From: Prolixibacteraceae bacterium
GTDB lineage: Bacteria > Bacteroidota > Bacteroidia > Bacteroidales > Prolixibacteraceae
Reading direction: 5' to 3'
Length of the DNA stretch: 23,502 nucleotides
Assembly (NCBI GenBank): GCA_016930735.1
Contig: JAFGGF010000034.1
Span: 1-23,502, forward strand
Part shown: in pieces, positions 1 through 7,276 of the stretch
Position numbering within the stretch: the stretch's first letter is position 1
How the letters are laid out: each line of letters starts with the position of its first letter
Notes under the pieces: generated by a model
The model's input: the letters and a program-made list of their open reading frames with translations, nothing else
Database searches by the model: none
Told to the model about the DNA's origin: nothing
Position numbers and translations under genes: made by a program

Positions 1-873
1 GATGCAAAAAACCACTGTTACAATATCGATGCAAAAAAACTTGTCGGAAATTATATGTTGCTAGATGAAGCATCGGTAACCGGAACAGCAAATATTGTAA
101 TGGCATCGGTAATGGCAAAAGGTGTAACTACCATTTACAACGCAGCCTGCGAACCTTATGTACAGCAACTTTGTAAAATGTTGACTCAAATGGGTGCCAG
201 AATTTCCGGGATAGGTTCAAACCTGTTGACAATTGAAGGTGTTGATTCATTATCAGGTTGTAATCACACTATTCTGCCCGATATGATCGAAGTTGGGAGT
301 TTTATTGGACTGGCAGCCATGACAGGTTCCGAAATAACCATTAAAAATGTTGGGCTGGAACACCTTGGGATTATTCCTGATTCCTTTCGCAGGCTGGGAA
401 TTCGCGTGCTTCAACAAAATGATGACCTTTTCATTCCGGCAAATAAAAATTACGAAATTGACACTTATATCGATGGATCGATAATGACAATTTCGGATGC
501 TCCCTGGCCCGGATTAACTCCCGATTTACTCAGTGTTTTCCTTGTAGTGGCCACCCAGGCAAAAGGCAGCGTCCTGATTCATCAGAAAATGTTTGAAAGC
601 AGGCTGTTTTTTGTCGATAAATTGATTGACATGGGGGCTCAGATAATTCTTTGCGATCCACACAGGGCTACAGTTATAGGACTCAACAAAAAGCATAGCC
701 TGAAAGCCACAAAAATGACATCACCCGACATCAGGGCTGGAATTGCGCTGTTAATAGCAGCAATGTCTGCCAAAGGTACCAGCGAAATCGATAATATTGA
801 ACAGATTGACAGGGGTTACGAAAATATAGATTTACGGCTGAATGCTATCGGAGCAAATATTACAAGGATATAA
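1..873 (+). CDS. murA: UDP-N-acetylglucosamine 1-carboxyvinyltransferase, 3' part (MurA)
   Basis: This is the C-terminal 290 residues of MurA; the frame is open from the first base, so the start lies upstream of the window. MurA transfers enolpyruvate from PEP to UDP-GlcNAc, the first committed step of peptidoglycan synthesis, in the cytoplasm. Visible family signatures are the substrate-binding run EASVTGTANIVMAS, the segment PDMIEVGSFIG, the catalytic-site Asp in LTPDLLS (codon 523-525, equivalent to E. coli Asp305) and the C-terminal IDRGYENIDLRLNAIGA block, whose Arg is the equivalent of Arg397. The fosfomycin-target cysteine loop (Cys115 in E. coli) should lie in the missing N-terminal part, so it cannot be judged here. 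No strong terminator follows; a short aaaatc/gatttt inverted repeat is present just after the stop. Confidence 0.95.
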   Translation, partial: DAKNHCYNIDAKKLVGNYMLLDEASVTGTANIVMASVMAKGVTTIYNAACEPYVQQLCKMLTQMGARISGIGSNLLTIEGVDSLSGCNHTILPDMIEVGSFIGLAAMTGSEITIKNVGLEHLGIIPDSFRRLGIRVLQQNDDLFIPANKNYEIDTYIDGSIMTISDAPWPGLTPDLLSVFLVVATQAKGSVLIHQKMFESRLFFVDKLIDMGAQIILCDPHRATVIGLNKKHSLKATKMTSPDIRAGIALLIAAMSAKGTSEIDNIEQIDRGYENIDLRLNAIGANITRI

Positions 874-926
874 AATCCGAAATCCGATTTTAACATCCTG
901 TTAAACATTTAATGGTGAATTGCTGT

Positions 927-955
927 TTTGAATTTATCTTCTTTTTATATTTTTG
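927..955 (+). promoter_or_regulatory. Candidate Bacteroidota promoter upstream of the thioredoxin-like gene
   Basis: TATTTTTG at 948-955 matches the Bacteroidota -7 element TAnnTTTG. A TTTG at 927-930 could be the -33 element, but the 17-bp spacing is shorter than the usual 19 to 21. The start codon lies 43 bp downstream. Confidence 0.35.
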
Positions 956-997
956 AGCTTTATTAAAAAATGCAAACCAGAAATTAATAGATTAATT

Positions 998-1540
998 ATG
1001 AAGAGAAAAGAATTATTTTTATTAGAATTACTCGTTATTGCAAGTATAATTTTTGCCAGCAGCCCGGCAGTTGGCCAGCAGCAAAATGCAGCTCTGGGAA
1101 TTGAAGTCGGGAATAAAGCACCCGATATTATTGAAAAATCGGTTGACGGCAACGAATTGCGCTTATCCGACCTGAAAGGAAAATATGTACTGATCGACTT
1201 TTGGGCTTCATGGTGTTCTCCTTGCAGAAGGGAAAATCCAACAGTAGTGAATGCTTACAATAAATACAAGGACAAAAAATTCAATGGCGGTAACGGATTT
1301 ACTGTTTTCAGTGTTTCGCTTGACCGTTCGAAAGACTCATGGGTTAATGCCATAAAAGCCGATAAACTTGACTGGCCCAATCATGTGAGCGACTTAAAAT
1401 ACTGGCAGTCAAAACAGGCCATGATTTACAGGGTAAACAGCATACCTGCAAACTTCCTTATTAATGGTGACGGAATTATTGTAGCAAAAAATCTTCGGGG
1501 ACCAAGGCTCGAAGCTGCTTTGGAAGCTTTGTCAAAATAA
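998..1540 (+). CDS. Exported thioredoxin-like protein (TlpA/ResA type)
   Basis: A 180-residue protein with a hydrophobic N-terminal segment (about residues 5-26, ending near PAVGQ) that looks like a signal peptide or anchor. It is followed by an AhpC/TSA-thioredoxin fold: GNKAPDI near residue 38, LKGKYVLIDFWASW, the redox-active pair Cys73-Ser-Pro-Cys76, and the cis-Pro region NSIPANFLI near the end. Proteins of this type act in the cell envelope as thiol-disulfide reductases, some of them keeping apocytochrome c cysteines reduced for heme attachment. I chose the ATG at 998; an in-frame TTG at 953 would add 15 residues ahead of the signal sequence and seems unlikely. The gene stands alone between murA and grpE, so its partner is not shown by context. 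The dithiol oxidoreductase class is clear; the specific substrate is not. Confidence 0.85.
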   Translation: MKRKELFLLELLVIASIIFASSPAVGQQQNAALGIEVGNKAPDIIEKSVDGNELRLSDLKGKYVLIDFWASWCSPCRRENPTVVNAYNKYKDKKFNGGNGFTVFSVSLDRSKDSWVNAIKADKLDWPNHVSDLKYWQSKQAMIYRVNSIPANFLINGDGIIVAKNLRGPRLEAALEALSK

Positions 1541-1572
1541 ATAAAAAATATTATTAACACTCCCCTTAAATA

Positions 1573-1610
1573 CAAATTGACATCTTCATTTATTACAAGG
1601 TGTCAATTTG
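1573..1610 (+). terminator. Rho-independent terminator after the thioredoxin-like gene
   Basis: A 14-bp stem pairs 1573-1586 with 1597-1610, with one G-T wobble, around a 10-nt loop. It is followed by TCTTTTAT. It separates the thioredoxin-like gene from grpE. Confidence 0.65.
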
Positions 1611-1615
1611 TCTTT

Positions 1616-1623
1616 TATATTTG
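1616..1623 (+). promoter_or_regulatory. Candidate -7 element of the grpE-dnaJ promoter
   Basis: TATATTTG matches TAnnTTTG exactly and lies between the terminator and the grpE start at 1677. No clear TTTG is found 19 to 21 bp upstream, so only the -7 half is supported. Confidence 0.35.
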
Positions 1624-1676
1624 CATGGCAAAATTTTTGATTGGCTGAATCGGTCAAAATAAACCAGAAAAAAGTT

Positions 1677-2282
1677 ATGGCAGAAGATAAAAATATAAGA
1701 AATGAACAGGAAGCGCCTGTAAATAAAGAGTCTACAGAAGAAAAAAACAATACTGCTTCTGAAGAATCAAACGAGGATCAGAAAAAAAATAAAAAGAAAG
1801 CAGAACGAAAACCCCAAAAAGACAAAAGAGAAGAAAAAATAGAATCTCTCGAAAATGAGCTGGCTTCTATTTCTGACAAACACCTCAGATTACAGGCCGA
1901 ATTCGATAATTACAGGAGAAGGACATTAAAAGAAAAGGCTGAATTAATAAAATCGGGTGGTGAAAATATCCTGATGAATATTCTACCTGTAATTGATGAT
2001 TTCGACCGTGCATTGGATTCGATGAAAGAAATTGATGACGACAATCCGGCCAAACAGGGCACTCTGTTGATTTACAATAAATTCAGAGAGTTCCTGAAAC
2101 AAAACAATGTAAAAGAAATTGACGCTTTAAAACAGGAATTTGATTGTGAAATTCATGAAGCTGTTACAAAAATACCTGCTGGCTCTTACGATTTAAAAGG
2201 GAAAAACGTTGATGTTATTCAAAAGGGTTATACCCTGAATGATAAAGTCATTCGTTTTGCCAAAGTTGTAGTTGGTGAATAG
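1677..2282 (+). CDS. grpE: Nucleotide exchange factor GrpE
   Basis: A 201-residue cytoplasmic co-chaperone that releases ADP from DnaK. The N-terminal 65 or so residues are very rich in Glu, Lys and Asn and look disordered. They are followed by a long heptad-like helix (KIESLENELASISDKHLRLQ) and the GrpE core with AEFDNYRRRTLKEK, NILPVIDDFDRALDSM and the C-terminal beta part ending VIRFAKVVVGE, all typical of the family. The ATG at 1677 was chosen over an in-frame TTG at 1641, because the TTG would add 12 residues and lies only 18 bp after the -7 promoter element. dnaJ begins 22 bp downstream, so the two are probably one transcript. dnaK is not in the window. Confidence 0.95.
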   Translation: MAEDKNIRNEQEAPVNKESTEEKNNTASEESNEDQKKNKKKAERKPQKDKREEKIESLENELASISDKHLRLQAEFDNYRRRTLKEKAELIKSGGENILMNILPVIDDFDRALDSMKEIDDDNPAKQGTLLIYNKFREFLKQNNVKEIDALKQEFDCEIHEAVTKIPAGSYDLKGKNVDVIQKGYTLNDKVIRFAKVVVGE

Positions 2283-2304
2283 CATTCAATGTTGAAAATA
2301 AATT

Positions 2305-3459
2305 ATGGCTAAAAGAGATTTTTACGAAGTATTGGGAGTAGGTAAGAATGCTTCTCCCGAGGAAATAAAAAAAGCCTACCGGAAAAAGGCGATCCAGTTT
2401 CACCCTGATAAAAATCCCGGAGATAAACAGGCTGAAGAAAATTTTAAGGAGGCTGCTGAAGCATATGAAGTATTAAGCAATCCTGAAAAAAAACAAAGGT
2501 ATGATCAGTTTGGCCATGCAGGATTAGGAAACCAGGGTGGTTTCAGTAGCGGTGCAGGGATGTCGATGGATGATATTTTCTCGATGTTTGGTGATGTTTT
2601 TGGCGATGCATTCGGATTTGGTGGTTTTGGTGGTTTCGGCAGCAGTCGGAGCAGAGGCAGGAGAGTAAACCGTGGTTCTGACTTGCGGGTGAAGGTAACT
2701 TTAAACCTTTCGGAAGTTGCCAATGGAGTTGAGAAAAAACTAAAAGTTAAAAAATATGTAGCCTGTACACATTGCAACGGAACGGGTGCCGAAGGGGGTT
2801 CATCCTATTCAACCTGCAGTACCTGCCGTGGAACCGGCCATGTAACACGTATTCAAAATACACTGCTTGGGCAGATGCAAACCACCACGACCTGCCCTAC
2901 ATGCCATGGCGACGGGCAGAGCATTACAAACAAATGCCATCATTGTGCAGGCGAAGGTGTTATCAGGGATGAAGAAATTATAAGCGTTAAAATCCCGGCA
3001 GGTGTTGGCGAAGGTATGCAACTGAATGTTTCAGGGAAAGGGAATATGGGAAGGCGTGGAGGAATTAACGGCGATTTGCTCGTTGTAATTCAGGAAGAAG
3101 ACCACCCCGAACTGATCCGGGATAACAATAACCTGATTTACAACCTTTTTCTTTCATTTCCGGAAATAGTGCTGGGAGCAACCAAAGAAATACCTACTGT
3201 TGAAGGAAAGGTAAAAGTTAAAATTGAAGCAGGCTCGCAACCCGAAAAAATCCTTCGCCTTCGTGGAAAAGGATTACCCGATGTGAATGGCTACGGACGA
3301 GGTGATTTACTTGTAAGGATACACGTTTGGATTCCCAAAAAACTTTCAAACGAAGAAAAAAGGATTCTTGAAAAACTGATGGATTCACCAGGGTTTCAGG
3401 GAGGGCCTTCGGCTTCTGAAAAAGGATTTTTTGAGAAAATGAAAAATATGTTTGAATAA
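2305..3459 (+). CDS. dnaJ: Chaperone DnaJ
   Basis: A 384-residue type I Hsp40 that stimulates DnaK ATPase and presents unfolded clients. It starts MAKRDFYEVLGVGKNA and carries the HPD motif (FHPDKNPGD) of the J domain. Next come a Gly/Phe-rich linker around residues 75-120 and a zinc-binding region with four CXXCXGXG repeats: CTHCNGTG, CSTCRGTG, CPTCHGDG and CHHCAGEG. The C-terminal substrate-binding domains follow. The length is normal for the family. It follows grpE closely and is the distal gene of that unit. No strong terminator is visible after it; the next gene has its own promoter. Confidence 0.97.
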   Translation: MAKRDFYEVLGVGKNASPEEIKKAYRKKAIQFHPDKNPGDKQAEENFKEAAEAYEVLSNPEKKQRYDQFGHAGLGNQGGFSSGAGMSMDDIFSMFGDVFGDAFGFGGFGGFGSSRSRGRRVNRGSDLRVKVTLNLSEVANGVEKKLKVKKYVACTHCNGTGAEGGSSYSTCSTCRGTGHVTRIQNTLLGQMQTTTTCPTCHGDGQSITNKCHHCAGEGVIRDEEIISVKIPAGVGEGMQLNVSGKGNMGRRGGINGDLLVVIQEEDHPELIRDNNNLIYNLFLSFPEIVLGATKEIPTVEGKVKVKIEAGSQPEKILRLRGKGLPDVNGYGRGDLLVRIHVWIPKKLSNEEKRILEKLMDSPGFQGGPSASEKGFFEKMKNMFE

Positions 3460-3546
3460 AATAAATAAAATTCAAAAATAATCTCCGCCTCCACTAAAAA
3501 GTACATCGCTTTAAAAATTCTGATTTCATCAATATATGTACGAACT

Positions 3547-3578
3547 TTTGATTTTCAATTCATTTTATTCTATTTTTG
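3547..3578 (+). promoter_or_regulatory. Bacteroidota-type promoter for the small secreted protein
   Basis: TTTG at 3547-3550 and TATTTTTG at 3571-3578 are separated by 20 bp. This is an exact fit to TTTG-N19/21-TAnnTTTG. The start codon lies 36 bp downstream. Confidence 0.65.
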
Positions 3579-3614
3579 AACAATTAATCAACTACAAATT
3601 AAAACCATTAAGTC

Positions 3615-3977
3615 ATGAAAAAATTAGTATTACTTTTTATTGTTTTGGGAATAGTAACTTTTACTGCTGATGCAGCCAAATTAAAAAACAAAGATGTTGT
3701 TGGAAACTGGAAATATACAGTTGAAACTTATGATGGCACTCTTACAGGAATTTTAAAAATTACTGAACAGGATAAAAAACTGGCAGGAGAAGTCAATGAT
3801 GATATGGGCAATGTTTTTAAACTGAACAAAATTACAATCGAAGGCGAAGAGCTTTTGTTTGAACTCCAGCCGGATTATGATGTTATTTCAGTCAAAGCTA
3901 AACTTGAAGAAGGTAAAATGGTTGGAACTGTTACCACGCAGGGAACTGAAATGAAACTTACAGCCGAAAAGCTGTAA
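3615..3977 (+). CDS. Small secreted protein of unknown function
   Basis: A 120-residue protein with a clear signal peptide (MKKLVLLFIVLGIVTFTADA, cleavage near residue 20). The mature part is about 100 residues with alternating hydrophobic and charged residues, for example VVGNWKYTVET, GTLTGILKITEQ, KKLAGEVNDD and KMVGTVTTQG. It reads as a run of beta strands and resembles the small beta-sandwich or lipocalin-like domains common in Bacteroidota envelope proteins. There are no cysteines and no catalytic motif. I do not recognise a named family. It has its own promoter and a weak terminator-like hairpin at its end, so it is probably a single-gene unit between dnaJ and the histidine operon. Confidence 0.75.
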   Translation: MKKLVLLFIVLGIVTFTADAAKLKNKDVVGNWKYTVETYDGTLTGILKITEQDKKLAGEVNDDMGNVFKLNKITIEGEELLFELQPDYDVISVKAKLEEGKMVGTVTTQGTEMKLTAEKL

Positions 3978-4014
3978 TACGGATTAAAATTATTTCAATA
4001 TTAATTCCGGTATT
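3976..4014 (+). terminator. Weak candidate terminator hairpin
   Basis: 3976-3987 pairs with 4001-4014 over 12 bp with two single-base bulges (4006 and 4009), followed by CTTATTT. The stem is AT-rich and imperfect. It overlaps the stop codon of the small secreted protein gene. Confidence 0.35.
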
Positions 4015-4039
4015 CTTATTTCGAATTATCACAATTAGT

Positions 4040-4071
4040 TTTGGCAGGAAAATAAATTATAATTATACTTG
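4040..4071 (+). promoter_or_regulatory. Promoter of the histidine operon leader
   Basis: TTTG at 4040-4043 and TATACTTG at 4064-4071 (one mismatch to TAnnTTTG) are separated by 20 bp. Transcription would start a few bases before the leader peptide start codon at 4088, as an attenuator requires. Confidence 0.6.
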
Positions 4072-4087
4072 CCTTAAATAAATAAAA

Positions 4088-4150
4088 ATGAAAACAATAT
4101 TCAGACATGGCGGCCACCATTGGAAACTACTGAAATCCGGTAGGTCGTAA
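4088..4150 (+). CDS. Histidine operon leader peptide
   Basis: A 20-codon open frame directly upstream of hisG. It begins MKTIFRHGGHHW and ends KSGRS. Histidine codons fall at positions 7, 10 and 11 (CAT, CAC, CAT), three in five residues. Its last five codons and the first base of the stop codon are part of a helix that competes with the downstream terminator. A ribosome stalled at the His codons would leave that strand free, while a ribosome reaching the stop codon would cover it. These are the properties of an attenuation leader peptide. The peptide itself is not expected to have another function. I infer the role from this layout; I have not compared relatives. Confidence 0.72.
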   Translation: MKTIFRHGGHHWKLLKSGRS

Positions 4151-4199
4151 TAGTTTTGTCTGATAATAAGATATGAATTAATAATGGCTTGCCGGAATT
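4133..4199 (+). promoter_or_regulatory. Antiterminator helix of the histidine attenuator
   Basis: Bases 4133-4148, at the 3' end of the leader frame, can pair with 4184-4199 at 15 of 16 positions, four of them G-T wobbles. The only mismatch is A4135 with A4197. The right arm contains nearly all of the 5' arm of the terminator and its loop, so the two structures exclude each other. Low charged tRNA-His should stall the ribosome at codons 7 to 11 and favour this helix, allowing hisG transcription. Confidence 0.65.
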
Positions 4200-4217
4200 G
4201 GCAGGCCATTTTTTATT
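4183..4217 (+). terminator. Attenuator terminator upstream of hisG
   Basis: An 11-bp stem pairs 4183-4193 with 4200-4210, with one wobble (4189 with 4204), around a 6-nt loop (4194-4199). The stem runs into a T tract, TTTTTT then ATT. It lies after the leader peptide and 10 bp before the hisG start codon, so it would stop transcription before hisG when histidine is plentiful. Confidence 0.8.
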
Positions 4218-4227
4218 AAAAAACAGT

Positions 4228-5088
4228 ATGAGTGAAAATTTAAAAATAGCCATTCAAACCAAAGGAAGGTTAAACGAAGAATCGATGAAACTGATTTCTG
4301 ATACGGGAATAAAACTAATTCCCGGAAAACGGAAACTGATTTCTTCTGCAAAAAATTTCCCTATGGAAGTATTGTTCCTCCGCGACGATGACATTCCTCA
4401 AACCGTTGCAGATTCTGTTGCAGATGTAGGTATTGTTGGTGAAAATGAGATGCTCGAAAAAAAACAAAGTGTTTTAATAGCAAAAAGGCTTGGATTCAGC
4501 AAATGCAGGCTTTCATTAGCTATACCAAAATCGATCGAATATTCAGGGATTGAGTTTTTTAGCGGGAAAAAAATAGCCACCTCCTACCCTGTTATCCTGC
4601 AGGAATATCTCGATAAAAACAATATAAAAGCTGAAATCCATGTAATTACCGGCTCGGTTGAAATTGCCCCGGGAATCGGGCTTGCCGATGCTATTTTTGA
4701 TATAGTCAGCTCAGGTTCGACACTAATCAGTAACCGCTTAAAAGAAGTGAAAGTTGTAATGAATTCAGAAGCTGTGCTGATAAAAAATCCAAACCTTCCA
4801 CCCGAAAAACAGGAAATCCTCGATGAATTTATTTTCAGGATGGAATCGGTTCAAAGGGCTGAGGGGAAAAAATATATTTTATTGAATGCCCCTGATGTAA
4901 AAATTCCCGATATCGTTAATTTGCTGCCTGGCATAAAAAGTCCTACAATTGTACCTCTGGCCGAGAAAGGCTGGAGTTCAATACATTCGGTTATTGAAGA
5001 AAACGATTTCTGGGAAGTAATAGGAAAACTTAAAAAAGCCGGTGCAGAAGGCATTTTAGTTGTACCAATCGAAAAAATGATTTTTTAA
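4228..5088 (+). CDS. hisG: ATP phosphoribosyltransferase, long form (HisG)
   Basis: A 286-residue enzyme catalysing the first step of histidine synthesis, ATP plus PRPP to phosphoribosyl-ATP. The catalytic part shows KGRLNEESM at the start, ADVGIVGENE and the segment SGSTLISNRL. The C-terminal 70 residues (LLPGIKSPTIVPLAEKGWSS to the end) form the extra ACT-like histidine-binding domain of the long, self-sufficient HisG. No HisZ partner is therefore needed, and feedback inhibition by histidine is expected. The ATG at 4228 was chosen because the in-frame TTG at 4189 lies inside the attenuator terminator stem. It is the first structural gene of the operon; the next gene starts 1 bp after its stop. 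Confidence 0.95.
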   Translation: MSENLKIAIQTKGRLNEESMKLISDTGIKLIPGKRKLISSAKNFPMEVLFLRDDDIPQTVADSVADVGIVGENEMLEKKQSVLIAKRLGFSKCRLSLAIPKSIEYSGIEFFSGKKIATSYPVILQEYLDKNNIKAEIHVITGSVEIAPGIGLADAIFDIVSSGSTLISNRLKEVKVVMNSEAVLIKNPNLPPEKQEILDEFIFRMESVQRAEGKKYILLNAPDVKIPDIVNLLPGIKSPTIVPLAEKGWSSIHSVIEENDFWEVIGKLKKAGAEGILVVPIEKMIF

Positions 5089-5089
5089 A

Positions 5090-5977
5090 ATGACATCCAG
5101 ACAATACATATTATATTTAATTCCAACACTAATCTGGGGATCGACCTGGTATGCCATTAAATTTCAGCTGGGGGGAACCGATCCGCTGGTTTCGGTTTCT
5201 TACAGGTTTATGCTTGCCGGGATCATCCTTTTCCTCTTCAGCATAATTACCGGAAAAAATATGAAGTTTACACTTCGCGAACATTTTTTTATGTTCCTGC
5301 TTGGAATCAGCCTTTTTGGGATAAATTACTGGTTTGTTTACAAAGCCGAAACAATGTTGACCTGTGGAGTTGTAGCTGTTATTTTTTCACTGATTATTTT
5401 TTTTAATATTGTTTTTAATGCAATTTTCCTGAAAGGTAAAATAAAATCTGAAGTTATTTTAGCTGCTATTCTGGGTGTTGGCGGTACTTTTTTACTTTTC
5501 AAAAAAGAATTTGATAATTTCAGCCTGAATACCGGCGACTTTGTTGTATTGTTTTTTTGCCTGGGCGGTTTGGTATCAGCATCGCTGGGAAATATTGTAT
5601 CAGCATACAGCCAGAAAAAAAAGATACCTGTTATCCAGTCGAATGCATTCGGAATGACCTATGGTGGAATTCTGATGTTTGTCATAGCAGTAATTCTGGA
5701 TAAACCTATAAACTTTAATACAAATTCTTCCTATTTGATATCCTTATTATATCTGGCAGTTTTTGGTTCTATTTTCGCATTTTCATCATATCTGAAACTT
5801 TTAGGGGAAATAGGTCCTGACAGAGCCATTTATATTGCATTATTAACTCCGGCAATTGCTATGGTAATTTCAACATTTTTTGAGGGTTACAGATGGAATA
5901 TTTATGCTTTTCTTGGAATTGTGTTGCTTTTTTCAGGAAATTTTATTGCTTTAAGAATAAAAAAACAAACTACCTGA
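5090..5977 (+). CDS. EamA/DMT-family transporter in the his operon
   Basis: A 295-residue integral membrane protein with about ten hydrophobic segments in two halves, as in the drug/metabolite transporter superfamily. The start (IPTLIWGSTWYAIKFQLGG followed by SYRFMLAGIILF) is the usual EamA opening, and the second half repeats the pattern (LLYLAVFGSIFAFSSYLKLLGEIGP, then YIALLTPAIAMVIS). Family members export amino acids or metabolites, but the substrate is not readable from the sequence. It lies 1 bp after hisG and 1 bp before hisD. It should therefore be co-transcribed and subject to the histidine attenuator, which makes export of histidine or an intermediate a reasonable guess. Confidence 0.88.
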   Translation: MTSRQYILYLIPTLIWGSTWYAIKFQLGGTDPLVSVSYRFMLAGIILFLFSIITGKNMKFTLREHFFMFLLGISLFGINYWFVYKAETMLTCGVVAVIFSLIIFFNIVFNAIFLKGKIKSEVILAAILGVGGTFLLFKKEFDNFSLNTGDFVVLFFCLGGLVSASLGNIVSAYSQKKKIPVIQSNAFGMTYGGILMFVIAVILDKPINFNTNSSYLISLLYLAVFGSIFAFSSYLKLLGEIGPDRAIYIALLTPAIAMVISTFFEGYRWNIYAFLGIVLLFSGNFIALRIKKQTT

Positions 5978-5978
5978 T

Positions 5979-7268
5979 ATGGAAACTTTTATTAATCCTG
6001 AGTACCGGGAATGGAAGGATATCCTAAAACGTCCCCTTTTTGACAGTTCAGAAATGTACGATAAAGTAAAGAATATTCTGGGAGAGATTAAATATGCAGG
6101 AGATGCAGCACTCAAAAAATTTACAGAAAAATTTGATGGTGTTGCCATCGATAATATTCAGTTAGGTAAAAACGAATTGGTGGAGGCAGAGGTCAGCTTA
6201 AATAAAGAATTAAAAGAAGCTATTGGGATTGCAGCACAATACATCAAAACTTTTCATGAATCTCAAAAGCTTGAAGTTAATAAAATTGAAACTGCGCCAG
6301 GTGTTTTGTGCTGGCAAAAACAGGTAGCCATCGAAAAAATTGGATTGTATATTCCCGGTGGAACTGCCCCATTGTTTTCTACGGTTTTAATGCTGGCAAT
6401 TCCGGCACAAATTGCAGGATGCGAAGAAATAATTTTATGTTCTCCTCCGGGAAAAAACGGGAAAATTCATCCGGCAATACTTTATGCAGCCAAAGTTTCA
6501 GGGGTTTCAAAAATATATAAGCTTGGAGGTGTTCAGGCAATCGGGGCTATGGCATTCGGGACAGAAACAGTTCCTAAGACAGATAAAATATTTGGTCCCG
6601 GAAACCAGTATGTTACAGCAGCCAAACAACTGGTCAGCATGAACGATGTTGCAATAGATATGCCTGCCGGGCCATCAGAAGTTATGGTTGTTGCCGATAA
6701 TTCTTCCGATCCTGCTTTTGTGGCTTCTGACCTTTTATCGCAGGCTGAACACGGAACCGACAGCCAGGTTATTCTTGTTACTACCGATGCTTATTTTCCG
6801 GGAAAAGTTGAGAAAGAACTGGAATTACAACTGCAGTCACTTCCAAGGAGAGAAATTGCTGAAAAAGCTTTGGTAAACAGCAGGATAATTGTAATGGAAG
6901 ATGAAAAAGAAATGATCAGAATGATAAATCTATATGCGCCTGAGCATCTGATCATTGCGACAAAAAATCATGAGGATATTTCAACTAAAATCAAAAATGC
7001 CGGATCTGTATTTTTAGGAAATTACACACCTGAAAGTGCCGGTGATTATGCTTCAGGAACCAATCATACACTGCCAACCAATGGCTGGGCTAAATCATAC
7101 AGCGGTGTAAACCTCGATAGTTTTACAAAAAAAATAACCTTCCAGGAAATAACAGGTGAAGGATTACAAGCTTTAGGTCCGGTAATTGAATTGCTTGCTG
7201 AAGCTGAATTTTTACATGCACATAAAAATGCTGTTTCAATCAGGCTTAACAAATTGAAAAATAATTAA
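5979..7268 (+). CDS. hisD: Histidinol dehydrogenase
   Basis: A 429-residue zinc enzyme of the cytoplasm that carries out the last two steps, L-histidinol to histidinal to L-histidine with two NAD. Recognisable blocks are IGLYIPGGTAPLFSTVLM, the signature running from TDKIFGPGNQYVTAAKQLV to DMPAGPSEVMVVAD, the zinc-site stretch LLSQAEHGTDSQ, SAGDYASGTNHTLPTNGWA and the C-terminal AEFLHAHKNAVSIR with further metal and catalytic residues. The length is standard. It sits between the EamA transporter gene (1 bp) and hisC (8 bp). Confidence 0.97.
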   Translation: METFINPEYREWKDILKRPLFDSSEMYDKVKNILGEIKYAGDAALKKFTEKFDGVAIDNIQLGKNELVEAEVSLNKELKEAIGIAAQYIKTFHESQKLEVNKIETAPGVLCWQKQVAIEKIGLYIPGGTAPLFSTVLMLAIPAQIAGCEEIILCSPPGKNGKIHPAILYAAKVSGVSKIYKLGGVQAIGAMAFGTETVPKTDKIFGPGNQYVTAAKQLVSMNDVAIDMPAGPSEVMVVADNSSDPAFVASDLLSQAEHGTDSQVILVTTDAYFPGKVEKELELQLQSLPRREIAEKALVNSRIIVMEDEKEMIRMINLYAPEHLIIATKNHEDISTKIKNAGSVFLGNYTPESAGDYASGTNHTLPTNGWAKSYSGVNLDSFTKKITFQEITGEGLQALGPVIELLAEAEFLHAHKNAVSIRLNKLKNN

Positions 7269-7276
7269 ATACAGAC

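Noticed and set aside
4189..4227. TTG start extending HisG by 13 residues
   Set aside because: The extension would be encoded by the terminator stem and T tract of the attenuator. HisG homologues begin near the ATG at 4228.
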